From contig CAVSZY010000003.1 of the NCBI GenBank assembly GCA_963732585.1, forward strand, positions 1,822,095 through 1,886,094: DNA of 64,000 nucleotides. The letters run 5' to 3'. A model generated the notes under the pieces. That model saw only the letters and a program-made list of their open reading frames with translations, did not search any database and was not told the DNA's origin. A program made the position numbers and the translations under genes. The stretch is from WLMZ01 sp963732585. GTDB lineage: Bacteria; Actinomycetota; Acidimicrobiia; Acidimicrobiales; Ilumatobacteraceae. Within the stretch, counting starts at the first letter, position 1; the number at the start of each line of letters is the position of its first letter. Shown here piece after piece: positions 36,797-45,801 of this stretch.

Positions 36797-38191
36797 ATGG
36801 CGCATCTCGACCGGTTGACGGGCACGCAACGCCGTCTGGCGATCGGCCTGGTGTTGGCGGTGTCGTTGGTCGCTTTCGAATCGACAGCGGTGCTCACTGC
36901 GCTGCCGACGATCAGCGACGACCTCGACGGCGACGGCCTGTATGGCGCCACCTTGGCCGCGTACATGCTGGCTGAGATCGTTGCGCTCGCCTGGTCTGGT
37001 CGCCAAGCGGACAACCACGGCATTCATCGGCCCTTCCTGATTTCGATGGCCGTGTTCATCGTCGGCTTGATCGTTGCTGCTGTCGCGCCGAACATGATCA
37101 CCGTCGTTATCGGCCGGGCGTTGCAGGGCGCTGGCACCGGCGGGTTCGCTCCGCTGTCGTATGTCGCCGTCAAACGGGCCTTCCCGGAGAACCGCCAGGC
37201 AAGTTTGTTTGCTCTGCTGTCGAGCGGTTGGGTGTTGCCAGCCCTGCTCTCGCCGCTGATCGCCGGCGTGATCACCGATCGCTTCCACTGGCGTCTGGTA
37301 TTCATCGCCATCATGCCGGTCGCCGTCGTCATCACTGCGCTCACCGAGCGGTCGCTGCGCAGCATCGGCCGAGCGAACGATGCAGACGAATCTGGCGGCT
37401 CGGCCCCGACCGACAGCGGTCAATCGCTGGCAGCAGCGGCGCTCGCCGCAAGCGGGATTGCGCTGATGATCGTCGGTCTACAAAACGATCGCTGGCCGGT
37501 TGCCGTCGGCGCCATCGTCGCCGGCCTGGCGCTGGCCGGTAAGCCGTTGGCGCGCATGCTGCCGGCGGGCATCATCCGGGCCCGGGGCGGGCTACCGGCA
37601 ATCGTTGCCGCCCGCGGACTGGCCACCGCAGCCTTCCTCGGCGTGGACAGTTTCGTGCCGCTGGCCGCCGACCGTATCCATGGCGTCTCGGCCATGGCCC
37701 AGGGTCTTGTCATCGCTGGCGCATCAGTGACCTGGACCGCCGGCCAGGTCATCGTCGCCCGCTGGCCGCAGCTGTTCGGGCGCCGCTCGCCGATCACGAT
37801 CGGCTTCGCCTTGATGGCGATCAGCGTCGTGTTGGTCGTGCCTGTGCTGCACAGCAGTTGGCCGTTGCCGCTGGTCTTGCTCGCCTGGGCGGTCGGCGGA
37901 CTGGGGATGGGGTTCGTGTTCAACCCAACGACGACGGCCAGTCTGTCGTACGCCGCCGACGGCAATGAAGGCGCGATCAGCAGCCAGGTGCAGCTGGCCG
38001 ACGCCCTCGGGTTCGGGTTGATGGGGGCTATTGGTGGCGCGACGGTCAACCTCGCCGATCGGGGAACGCTCGATCTGCAACAGGCGATCGGCAGCAACTT
38101 CGTGCTCGCCGCGCTGTGCGCTGTTGTTGGCCTGCTGATCGCTAGCCGCTGCCGCCCGGCAGGGTCTGGCGCAGCGTCAGCACCTCGCTGA
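36797..38191 (+). CDS. MFS transporter
   Basis: 464 residues with about 14 hydrophobic segments, opening LAIGLVLAVSLVAFESTAVL and containing the drug-efflux-like loop WSGRQADNHGIHRPFLIS between helices 2 and 3 and GRALQGAGTGGFAPLSYVAV in helix 4. This suggests a DHA2-like exporter; the cargo is unknown. It lies ten bases after glnS and its 3' end overlaps the convergent LigD polymerase gene by 50 bases. Confidence 0.82.
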   Translation: MAHLDRLTGTQRRLAIGLVLAVSLVAFESTAVLTALPTISDDLDGDGLYGATLAAYMLAEIVALAWSGRQADNHGIHRPFLISMAVFIVGLIVAAVAPNMITVVIGRALQGAGTGGFAPLSYVAVKRAFPENRQASLFALLSSGWVLPALLSPLIAGVITDRFHWRLVFIAIMPVAVVITALTERSLRSIGRANDADESGGSAPTDSGQSLAAAALAASGIALMIVGLQNDRWPVAVGAIVAGLALAGKPLARMLPAGIIRARGGLPAIVAARGLATAAFLGVDSFVPLAADRIHGVSAMAQGLVIAGASVTWTAGQVIVARWPQLFGRRSPITIGFALMAISVVLVVPVLHSSWPLPLVLLAWAVGGLGMGFVFNPTTTASLSYAADGNEGAISSQVQLADALGFGLMGAIGGATVNLADRGTLDLQQAIGSNFVLAALCAVVGLLIASRCRPAGSGAASAPR

Positions 38192-39056
38192 ACAAATCAC
38201 CGTGTTGCTCAACCCGTTCCAGCACCGCAGCGGCGTCGAAGCTCAGCGTGATCTCGTTCTCGGCGCACCGCTCGACCTCGTCCCAGGTGACCGGGGTACT
38301 GACGGTCTGGCGTGGGCGGGCCCGCAATGAATAGACGCCAATCGTGGTCTTGAACCGAGCGTTCTGGCTCCAATCGATGAAGATTTTGCCGGGTCGAACC
38401 GCTTTGGCCATCGTCGTCGTCACCCGGTCGCCATGGTCGCGTTCCAGCATCTGTCCGATCGCCAAGGCCACATCGGCAGCGTGCTGATGAGTGCACGGCA
38501 GGTTGATCGGCACATAGACCTGCAGGCCCTTGGAGCCGCTGGTCTTCGGCCAGCCACGCAGGCCAAGAGCGGCGAGCAGATCGCGGGTCAGCAGCGCGAT
38601 CTGGCAACATTCGCGCATCGCCGCTGGCTCACCGGGATCGAAATCGAAGACCATCGCCAACGGTGTCTCCAGATCGTCGGCGGCGGCCATCGGCACGTGG
38701 AGTTCGAGCGCGGCAAGGTTCGCCGACCAGACCAGCGACGCTGGTTCATCGAGTCGGCAATAGCCGATGTCGCCGCTGCGGTCGCCGGGCCCACGTGCGG
38801 TCTGCACCCATTCGGGGCGATGCGACGGGCAGCGCTTTTCGAAGAAGCCGTTCTGCTCGCTGCCGTTGGGGAACCGTCGGAAGGTGATGCATCGTCCCCG
38901 CAGATGGGGCAGCATCACCGGGGCGATACGCGCGTAATAGTCGATGACCTGGGATTTAGTGAAGCCTGTCTGCGGGTAGAGGACCTTGTCGAGATTGCTC
39001 AGCGAGAGCGTTCGCCCGTCGACGACGACGGTGGCGTTCTGAGCGCTTGGGCTCAC
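38142..39056 (-). CDS. Stand-alone LigD polymerase domain (NHEJ)
   Basis: 304 residues, only the archaeo-eukaryotic-primase-like polymerase module of LigD. Motifs: LSNLDKVLYPQTGFTKSQVI, the metal-binding VFDFDPGEPAAM, SGSKGLQVYVPI, and RPGKIFIDWSQN with the third acidic residue. It fills gaps and adds ribonucleotides at double-strand breaks in Ku-dependent end joining. Ligase and phosphoesterase domains are not attached and not in the window. GTG 39056 overlaps the Ku stop (GTGA). Confidence 0.9.
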   Translation of the reverse strand: MSPSAQNATVVVDGRTLSLSNLDKVLYPQTGFTKSQVIDYYARIAPVMLPHLRGRCITFRRFPNGSEQNGFFEKRCPSHRPEWVQTARGPGDRSGDIGYCRLDEPASLVWSANLAALELHVPMAAADDLETPLAMVFDFDPGEPAAMRECCQIALLTRDLLAALGLRGWPKTSGSKGLQVYVPINLPCTHQHAADVALAIGQMLERDHGDRVTTTMAKAVRPGKIFIDWSQNARFKTTIGVYSLRARPRQTVSTPVTWDEVERCAENEITLSFDAAAVLERVEQHGDLFSEVLTLRQTLPGGSG

Positions 39057-39880
39057 GCGCTCTTGGCGATATCGGCGTCGCCAGCGGGGTGGCGGGCCCG
39101 CGCAGCCTTGGCGGCTTTGACGCTGGCCTCCAACGCAGCCATCAGATCGACGACCTTGGGCAACTCGGCGGCCGGTTCGGCGGCCTCGAACGTTTCGCCA
39201 GCGGCCTTGCGGGCGATGAGATCGAGCACCTGATCGCGATATTGATCGTGATACTTGCCGGGTTCAAACGGGGCAGCGAGGGAGTCGACCAAGGCCTCGG
39301 CCATCGCCACTTCCTTGTCGCTGACGGTGACGTCGGCCAGTCCGCTGAGTTCCTCGACGCTGGTCGGGGCGACGACATCGGAAGCAAAGACCATCGTGCT
39401 CAACATCAACGTGCCCTCGACGGCGCGAATCGCGGCGACGTACTGCTTGTTGCGCATGACGAAGGTGCCGACGGCAACCTTGCCAGCCTCCTGCATGGCT
39501 TTGGCCAAGAGCACATAGGGTTTCGGGGCACCGTCGGGGGCAACGATGTAGGCGGCATCGAAGAACACGGGATCAATCTCCGCCAGATCGACGAATTCTT
39601 CGAGCTCGACGGCACGTGTCGCCGCCGGGAGAAACGGTTCCAATTCGTCGGGATCAACGACGACGTAACGACCCTTGGAGATCTCATAGCCCTTGACGAT
39701 GTGCTCGTCGGGCACGTCGTCGCCGCTGTCGGCGGCAACCTTTTTGAGTTTGATCCGACTCATCGTGCGGTCGTCGAGTTGATTGAAAGCAACCGTCTTC
39801 TTACTGACCGCGTTGTACAGCTTGATGGGGATGGCGATCAGCCCAAAACTGATCGTCCCGCTCCAGATTGGCCGAGGCAT
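39053..39880 (-). CDS. ku: Ku protein, non-homologous end joining
   Basis: 275 residues from ATG 39880: MPRPIWSGTISFGLIAIPIK is the standard bacterial Ku start, followed by the core (VELEEFVDLAEIDPVFFDAAY, KPYVLLAKAMQEAGKVAVG). It ends in a short Ala/Lys-rich tail without the long lysine repeats of some homologues. It forms the homodimer that threads onto DNA ends and recruits LigD, encoded directly downstream. Confidence 0.95.
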   Translation of the reverse strand: MPRPIWSGTISFGLIAIPIKLYNAVSKKTVAFNQLDDRTMSRIKLKKVAADSGDDVPDEHIVKGYEISKGRYVVVDPDELEPFLPAATRAVELEEFVDLAEIDPVFFDAAYIVAPDGAPKPYVLLAKAMQEAGKVAVGTFVMRNKQYVAAIRAVEGTLMLSTMVFASDVVAPTSVEELSGLADVTVSDKEVAMAEALVDSLAAPFEPGKYHDQYRDQVLDLIARKAAGETFEAAEPAAELPKVVDLMAALEASVKAAKAARARHPAGDADIAKSA

Positions 39881-39952
39881 GGCGACAGTCTGCCCGGAAT
39901 CAGCCGGAAACGCCAATAGCTCACGTCTCGGCGCACGGCGAGGGTGAGCTGA

Positions 39953-40834
39953 TCAGCCGGCGAGCACGGCTCGAGCGACGATGTCGGTGCCGAAGGCGGT
40001 GAGAATGGCCAGGTAGAGCAGGCCGGTTGCGGCCATCACCGCCGAGTAGTAGCGCTCGCGCAGCGCCCGTTCGGTGACCACGCAGAGCACCGCTGTGGTG
40101 ATCACGCAGGCCACCCAGAAATAGCCGAGCGTGCCATTCCAACCGTCGTTGACCGAGCCGTTGAGCACGCTGATCATCCCCGTCGGCAACAACAACGCCG
40201 CAGCCTCAACCGGCAGAATCCACTTGGTGACCCTGACCAGTTCGTTGAGCAGGCTGCGCGGCAGGCCAGGCTGCACGAGATACCAGTGGCCGAGCAACAT
40301 CGCGTCGCTGATGGCCCCGAGGAAAAGCGCACCGACAACGGTGCGGATCACAGCGACGAGGTCGTTGCCACCGGCGGCGAGGCCGGCAGCGACCAGGCCA
40401 ACCAAGCCGATGAGCGGCGCGACGAGATCGAGCCGGGGGTCGAACTCGCGGGCCTCGACAGCGGCTGGACGAGCAGCGACCTCGCGCTCGATTCCGGTCA
40501 TCGCGGCGACGCGCTCACTGCGTCGATCGAACTCCTCGCGTTGCGCACTGACACCAGCGGAGCGCTGCAGGATCGAGACCCCGAGCGCCACGACGGTTGC
40601 CGCGACGACGCCGATCGCGGCCAGGTCGCGGCCCGGCTGGAAACCGAACTTGAGTGCTGCGGCGACGCCCATCGCTGCAATCATCACGTAGGTGATGCGC
40701 AGCATCCAGCCGTATCCGAGCCCAACCATCCGCCGTCGGGTGGTGAACCAACAGAAAAACAAGCCGCCGACAGCCCATTGCATGAGCATGGTTGCGGCTT
40801 CGAGGCGGATCACGACCTTCGACGATAGGCCCAC
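39953..40834 (-). CDS. Polytopic membrane protein of unknown function
   Basis: About 293 residues with seven or more membrane helices: LMQWAVGGLFFCWFTT, then ITYVMIAAMGVAAALKFGF, two helices around LVAPLIGLVGLVAAGLAA, and TLGYFWVACVITTAVLCVV near the end. A cytoplasmic basic loop (QREEFDRRSERVAAM) separates the first and second halves. No family recognised. GTG 40834 is a guess; TTG 40851 and ATG further in are alternatives. Codirectional with Ku, 72 bases upstream. Confidence 0.6.
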   Translation of the reverse strand: MGLSSKVVIRLEAATMLMQWAVGGLFFCWFTTRRRMVGLGYGWMLRITYVMIAAMGVAAALKFGFQPGRDLAAIGVVAATVVALGVSILQRSAGVSAQREEFDRRSERVAAMTGIEREVAARPAAVEAREFDPRLDLVAPLIGLVGLVAAGLAAGGNDLVAVIRTVVGALFLGAISDAMLLGHWYLVQPGLPRSLLNELVRVTKWILPVEAAALLLPTGMISVLNGSVNDGWNGTLGYFWVACVITTAVLCVVTERALRERYYSAVMAATGLLYLAILTAFGTDIVARAVLAG

Positions 40835-40883
40835 AAGGCACGCGAGCCACAAAGTGACCCGCAGTGGCCGTACCCTTAAGCAA

Positions 40884-41510
40884 GTGTTTCGCCGCCCCCG
40901 CATCGCCGTCGCTCTGCTGGCGATCACCCTGACCCTCAGCGCCTGCTTCACCGGCCAGCGACCATCGTTTGCCCCGGTCGACCCAGCGAGCAACGACCCG
41001 GCGATCGCCGCCGTGCTGCAGCGCTTGCAAGCGGTGACGGTCGAACCCTTCACCGCCAGCTATTCGATCCTGACGAAGTTCGGCAATATCACCACCGAGG
41101 CAGCCGTCACCCAAGTCGGTCCGAGCCAGAATTCGGTGACCATCGCTGGGGTGCGCTATCTGTTCGACACCTCCGGGCCGCAGACCTGCGACGTTGCCAC
41201 GGCCAGTTGCCAGCCAGGCACCGACGACGCCAGAATCAGCAACCTGTCGACCACCCATGCCTTCTACGCGGATGCGGCTGCGGCCCGCCTACGCCAGGAC
41301 GCCGCGGTCAAGGTTGGCGCGGCGACAGCATCGACGCAGATCATCGGTGGGCAGACGGCAACCTGCGTGCTCTTGCCCTTCACCGAGGGCAACAAGCTCT
41401 ACTGCGTGCTCGACAACGGCCTGTTGGCCTTGCAGGACACACCAGACCTGCGGATCAGCTTGGTGTCGATGGTGCCAGTCGGCGAGCCGGCGCTGATGAC
41501 CGCCGGCTGA
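40884..41510 (+). CDS. Putative secreted lipoprotein
   Basis: 208 residues from GTG 40884. The N-terminus RRPRIAVALLAITLTLSACFTG is a lipoprotein signal peptide with lipobox LSAC. The mature part contains two cysteine pairs (QTCDVATASCQPG and TATCVLLPFTEGNKLYCVL), likely disulphide-bonded outside the cell. No enzyme motif is seen. A TACCCT element 13 bases before the start may allow near-leaderless transcription. Confidence 0.7.
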   Translation: MFRRPRIAVALLAITLTLSACFTGQRPSFAPVDPASNDPAIAAVLQRLQAVTVEPFTASYSILTKFGNITTEAAVTQVGPSQNSVTIAGVRYLFDTSGPQTCDVATASCQPGTDDARISNLSTTHAFYADAAAARLRQDAAVKVGAATASTQIIGGQTATCVLLPFTEGNKLYCVLDNGLLALQDTPDLRISLVSMVPVGEPALMTAG

Positions 41511-41532
41511 CGAGCGCGCTCAGCCCCGACGA

Positions 41533-42672
41533 TCAGGCCTCGACGACCACCAGGTCGTGGTTTGCGTTGTTCATCGACAACGGCCCATCGTCGCTGGCGA
41601 CGACGATGTCCTCGAGGCGCATGCCCCAGCGACCGGCAACGTAGATCCCTGGCTCGACGCTATAGGCGTGCCCGGCCTGGAGCGGCAGCTCGTTACCCTC
41701 GACGATGTACGGGTCCTCGTGAGCGTCCATGCCGATGCCGTGACCGGTACGGTGCAGGAAGTATTCACCATATCCGGCGTCGGTGATGATCGCCCGACTG
41801 ATGCGATCGATCTCTTGGCATGGCGTGCCGACGATTCCAGCAGCGACGCCGGCGGCCTGTGCCACCTTGAGCACGCCATAGGCCTCGGCGATCTCCGCAG
41901 ACGGTTCGCCGACCGACACACAGCGGGTGATGTCGCTGCAATAGCCATCCATCGTCCCCCCGAAGTCGCAAAGCACGATGTCGCCACGGCGGATCACCCG
42001 GGCGCTCGGGCTGTGGTGCGGCGAGGCGGCGTTCTCGCTGGCGGCGACGATGGCAAAGTTGACCACCTGGTGGCCTTCGGCGATGATCCGCTCGCCGAGG
42101 TCGGCCGAGACCTGAGCCTCGGTGCGACCGATCAACGGAATGCGACCGCTCTGCAGTTCCGTGGCGATGCGGTCGACGGCAGCGCCTGCCCGGCGCAAGG
42201 CCTCGATCTCGGCGGCGTCCTTGCTCATCCGCATCGGGCCGACCACCTCGACACCTCGCCGATACGACGCACCGGGCAATTCCGGCAAAAGCTCGACAAG
42301 GAATCTGGCCCACATCTGATCACCGATAGCGACCTGTTGCGCTGGCCCGGCCGCCTTGGCCAACTCGGCAACGATACGCACCGGGTTCTGCAGCTCGGAC
42401 CACGGCAAGATCTCGAACACACCGGGTTGGGCGACGACTCGCGGTGCCTCGATCTGCGGCACGACGAGCGTTGCCTCGCCGTCGCGGGGAACCACCAGCA
42501 TCGTCAAACGTTCCAGCGGCATGGCGTGATATCCGGTGAGGTACGGCAGGTCGAGGCCCAACGAGAGCAGGGCGACATCGATGCCACGCTCGGCCATTGC
42601 GGCCCTGGCCCGGTTCAAACGATCGCCATAGACAGAGGTATCCAACGGTGCGGTGGCGCCTGGAGTTTGCAT
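41533..42672 (-). CDS. M24-family metallopeptidase (Xaa-Pro dipeptidase-like)
   Basis: 379 residues: an N-terminal creatinase-like domain and a C-terminal pita-bread catalytic domain. The five metal ligands are visible in order: two Asp in CDFGGTMDGYCSDITR, His in HRTGHGIGMDAHEDP, Glu in SVEPGIYV and Glu in RLEDIVVASDDG. Family members cleave Xaa-Pro bonds. Convergent with the lipoprotein gene. Confidence 0.9.
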   Translation of the reverse strand: MQTPGATAPLDTSVYGDRLNRARAAMAERGIDVALLSLGLDLPYLTGYHAMPLERLTMLVVPRDGEATLVVPQIEAPRVVAQPGVFEILPWSELQNPVRIVAELAKAAGPAQQVAIGDQMWARFLVELLPELPGASYRRGVEVVGPMRMSKDAAEIEALRRAGAAVDRIATELQSGRIPLIGRTEAQVSADLGERIIAEGHQVVNFAIVAASENAASPHHSPSARVIRRGDIVLCDFGGTMDGYCSDITRCVSVGEPSAEIAEAYGVLKVAQAAGVAAGIVGTPCQEIDRISRAIITDAGYGEYFLHRTGHGIGMDAHEDPYIVEGNELPLQAGHAYSVEPGIYVAGRWGMRLEDIVVASDDGPLSMNNANHDLVVVEA

Positions 42673-42964
42673 CAGGCCAGTGTGCCCGCTGCCACGCCGA
42701 TTGACGACGACTTAACCCGCCCAACAGACCGACCAGTCGACCAACAACAACCAGGTCGCAGAACGCGAGCAGCACGGTCACCACTCAGACCTTGGCGCCG
42801 ACCCACAGCCGGGCATCAGGATCGCCAAATGCGAGGATCAACGATCAAGGCGCAACGCGAAACCCTTTCGAGCATGCTCGCCAGGTGAACGCCGTCAGCT
42901 CCGCTGAGCTCGTGGCTCACACACTCATCCGCAAGGTCGACCGCGGAGACGGGCTTCGACTCGG
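42673..42964. other. Intergenic stretch without visible features
   Basis: 292 bases between the M24 peptidase start and the MFS stop. I see no plausible gene, clear terminator or conserved structure. Confidence 0.5.
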
Positions 42965-44168
42965 TCAAATCGGCAACGCAGGCAACGGGGCCGACGGCGC
43001 TAGTTGACCGCCGTTCCAACGCCGAGTCAGCGGCCCGCGGATCAGCGCCAGGGCGATCAGCCCTGTGGCGATACCCGTGGCGAAGGCGGTGCGGTAGCCG
43101 AAACCGCTGACAATCAGGCCCATCAGCGGACCGGTCAAGGCCACCGACACGTCCATGAACATGGTGAACGTGGCCATCGCCGAGGCTCGCTCCTGCGCGC
43201 TGACGCCGTGGACAGCGATCGGGATCATCGACGGAGTTTGCAGCGACATCCCGCCCGCCAGCACAGCCGCGCCGAGATAGACACCGAGCGGGGCCGCCCA
43301 CACCGTGACCAACGTCGAGCCAGCGATCGTGATGACGACCGCAATCGTTGCCGCCTTGACTGGTCCCAACACGTCGGGTGCGCGGCTGAAGATGATTCGG
43401 GCTGCGGCTATTGCCAGCGACGAGATCGTGAACACCAGTCCAACACGTCGGAGCCCAATCGTTTCGGCGTACAGCGGCACGAACGTGCTGAACGAGACAA
43501 ACCCAACGATAGCGAACGCAGCGACTATGCCCGGAGCGATACCTGCGGGATGAATCCACGGCGAGGGCGGGGCTTCAGGGTCGCCGGGGCGGTGTGGCAG
43601 CATCGTGGCGATGATGCCGCCGAGCCCGGCGCTGACCGCGAGCGCGATCCAGGCGGCGTCGTAGGAAGCGGCGTCACGGATGGTCTCGCCGAGCAACGGG
43701 CCGAGCCCGAGCCCGAGGTGAAACGACATCAGAATGTAGCTGGCCCGCCTCGCCGCGGCGTGACTCCGGCGCGAGGTCGATCGCCAACACGGTCGAACCG
43801 GTCATCACGGCTGCTTGTGCGGCTCCAAGCACGAGCCGAGCGACGATCGCCAGGGCCACGCTGTCGACGATGACCAGGATCGACATGCCACACATCCCCA
43901 ACGCGCAGCCGATCAACATCAAACGCCGGGCGCCATGACGGTCGCCATGTCGACCAAACACGCTGCGCGTTGCCAGCGCAGCAAGGGCGAATGTGCCCAT
44001 CACGATTCCCGCGGTGGTCTCGCTGCCACCGAGCTCGTCGACCACAAACTTCGGCATCAGCGGGTTGCAGGCCCCGATACCGACGAAGTACAGGCTTGTC
44101 GCCAGTCCGAGCGTGAGGAATTCGCGGCTGAGCAGCCGCTCGCGCTGTTTCCTCCGCTGACCTGACAC
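42965..44168 (-). CDS. MFS transporter (frameshifted)
   Basis: Twelve-helix major facilitator. N-terminal half: SLYFVGIGACNPLMPKFVVDELG and the motif-A loop ATRSVFGRHGDRHGARRLML; C-terminal half from LGLGLGPLLGETIRDA to the end. The frame breaks near 43743: SRRGEA is followed in the next frame by ASYILMSFHLGLGLGP; removing one G from GGG restores it. Joined length about 401 residues from GTG 44168 (TTG 44177 is possible). A TGACA-N4-TGTCA palindrome overlaps the start region, placing the gene in the same candidate regulon as the Liv-type transporter. Cargo unknown. Confidence 0.8.
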
Positions 44169-44176
44169 AAATGTCA
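44163..44176. promoter_or_regulatory. TGACA-N4-TGTCA palindrome at the MFS start
   Basis: TGACACAAATGTCA is a perfect palindrome apart from its centre. Related sites lie at 45672, 45747 and 54320, all in control regions of this gene group. Architecture is typical of a TetR/GntR-family operator; no regulator gene is in the window. Confidence 0.55.
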
Positions 44177-44204
44177 AGTTTAGGTTCTTACCCTCGGACG
44201 CGGC

Positions 44205-44242
44205 GGAGCCGGTGACCCGACGCGATCGGCATCACCGGCTCC
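44205..44242 (-). terminator. Intrinsic hairpin after the binding-protein gene
   Basis: GGAGCCGGTGA (44205-44215) and TCACCGGCTCC (44232-44242) form a perfect 11-bp stem with a 16-base loop, 29 bases beyond the stop of the binding-protein gene. There is no T tract, so it may act as a weak or factor-assisted terminator. Confidence 0.5.
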
Positions 44243-44270
44243 ACACCGAAACAAGTTGTTGCTCTCGGCG

Positions 44271-45641
44271 TCAGCCGAAGCAGGTGGTCTGCAAGTCGCC
44301 TGTCGCCCCGTTGCCGGAATCGCCGAGTGCGCTCGAAGTGAATTCGCCGCCCTCCAGGTTGAACAACCAGAAGCAGTTGAGCAATGGCTGGAAGCCATCA
44401 GCGACGTACGTAACCGGCTTGGGAAGCAGGCCATCAAGGGTTTCGTCCTTGATGCCCTGATAGGTAGAGATTACGTCGGCAGCGGTGACCTCGGCATCGG
44501 CCGCAGGCCCGTTTTCGCCCATCGCCTTGCGGAACAACTCCAAGGCCGACCACGTGGTGGTAGCCGACGAGTTGCGGACGTCGTCGCCGTCGCCGTACTT
44601 CTCGTTGGCATCACGGTAGGCCTGCGCCGGAGCGGCATCGGCCCACCACGGGAAGCCGTTGAGCGCTCCGACCATGCTCAGTCCTTCGATGACCTCGAAA
44701 TCGGGGGCGGTCATCGAGTTGTTTCCGATCGAGTAGGCGCCGTCGTAACCCTGCAAGGTGCATTCGGCGATCACGGCGAGGCCGGTCTGCGGGGCAAGCC
44801 CAAGGTTGATGACATCGGTCCCTTTGCTGATCAGCTCAAGGCAGGCGGCGGTATAGCTCGGGTCGGCGGCGCCGACCGTGACCAGACCGACGTACTCCAG
44901 CCCAATCGATGGGGCAACCGGCTCGTACAGCTTGCCTGCCTCAGCACAGGCGGGCACCTCGGCGCATACGGCAGCTGAAAACTTCTTCAACCCGGCAGCG
45001 GCGGAAGCCATCATCGTCGACGCCGCGGTGGCCGGGTTTGACGGGGCGGTATTGAAGTACGTGTTCGGCCAATGCGCTTCACCGGTATCGGATGGGCGGC
45101 CGTTTGCCGTTCCACCGATCATCGGAATGCCAGCGGCAGTGATCGTCTCGGCCATCGCGTTCTCGGCGGTCGAGTCCTGAACGACGATACCGACGACGCC
45201 AGCATCGATCAGCTTTTGAGCCGCGGCAACCGCACCTTCACCTGTGGATTGGCCGTCCTCGGCGACGATCTCGATCGGGTGACCGTTGACGCCACCCATT
45301 TCTGTGTTGACCCATTCCGCCCAGGCCTTGGCGACGCCGTCGGTCATGCCGTAGGTCAGCGCCGTACGTCCGGTTTCGGAGTACAACAGGCCGATCTTGA
45401 TCGGCGTCCCGGTGGCTTCGACAACGGGCTCGGTCGGGGTCGGCGCATCGGTGGCTGTTGGAACGGTGCCCGGGGCCTCGGTCGGGGTCGGTGCATCGCT
45501 TGTCGGAGCCTCGGTTACCGGTGTCGGCGCATTCGTGGCGGGCGCCGCGGCCGGTTCGTCGCTGCCGCAGGACGCGGCAACAAGCGATAAAGCGGCGAGT
45601 GATGCGATCGCTAAACGCGACCGACTGAAAGTGCGAGTCAT
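44271..45641 (-). CDS. Branched-chain-amino-acid-type substrate-binding lipoprotein
   Basis: 456 residues from ATG 45641, ribosome site GGGGAGG. Lipobox SLVAASCGSD, then a long Thr/Pro/Ala linker, then a LivJ-like type I binding domain (IKIGLLYSETGRTALTYG, HPIEIVAEDGQSTGEGAVAA, GVVGIVVQDSTAENAMAE). It ends with Cys-containing LLNCFWLFNLEGGEF and LQTTCFG. Divergent from the fused permease/ATPase gene and surely its partner. Amino acids, amides and short organic acids are all possible ligands for this family. Confidence 0.9.
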   Translation of the reverse strand: MTRTFSRSRLAIASLAALSLVAASCGSDEPAAAPATNAPTPVTEAPTSDAPTPTEAPGTVPTATDAPTPTEPVVEATGTPIKIGLLYSETGRTALTYGMTDGVAKAWAEWVNTEMGGVNGHPIEIVAEDGQSTGEGAVAAAQKLIDAGVVGIVVQDSTAENAMAETITAAGIPMIGGTANGRPSDTGEAHWPNTYFNTAPSNPATAASTMMASAAAGLKKFSAAVCAEVPACAEAGKLYEPVAPSIGLEYVGLVTVGAADPSYTAACLELISKGTDVINLGLAPQTGLAVIAECTLQGYDGAYSIGNNSMTAPDFEVIEGLSMVGALNGFPWWADAAPAQAYRDANEKYGDGDDVRNSSATTTWSALELFRKAMGENGPAADAEVTAADVISTYQGIKDETLDGLLPKPVTYVADGFQPLLNCFWLFNLEGGEFTSSALGDSGNGATGDLQTTCFG

Positions 45642-45671
45642 TTGTAGGGTCCTCCCCCTCGTAAGCGGATC

Positions 45672-45685
45672 TGACAGAACCGTCA
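45672..45685. promoter_or_regulatory. Operator-like palindrome (imperfect) in divergent Liv region
   Basis: TGACAGAACCGTCA shows the TGACR-N4-YGTCA pattern, with one arm differing at a single position. It lies 31 bases upstream of the binding-protein start. Confidence 0.5.
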
Positions 45686-45746
45686 AGTTGCTGCCGACGG
45701 AATAGTGCCAGGATTCTCGAGCACGCGCAAGCGTTACGCATAAGAG

Positions 45747-45762
45747 TTGACAGAAGTGTCAA
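45747..45762. promoter_or_regulatory. Operator-like palindrome in divergent Liv region
   Basis: TTGACAGAAGTGTCAA is the most complete site of the set, with perfect 6-bp arms and a 4-base centre. It lies 40 bases upstream of the livHMG start, where it could overlap the promoter. Confidence 0.6.
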
Positions 45763-45801
45763 ATCCGCGGCACTCTGTAACGAGCCACAGGGGGTGCGCA
45801 G

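Noticed and set aside
41557..42888. 443-codon open frame on the plus strand
   Set aside because: Antisense to the M24 peptidase with all five metal ligands on the minus strand; product is low complexity.
42673..42964. Short ORF in the gap between peptidase and MFS genes
   Set aside because: No ribosome site, no conserved-looking product, unusual residues; treated as intergenic.
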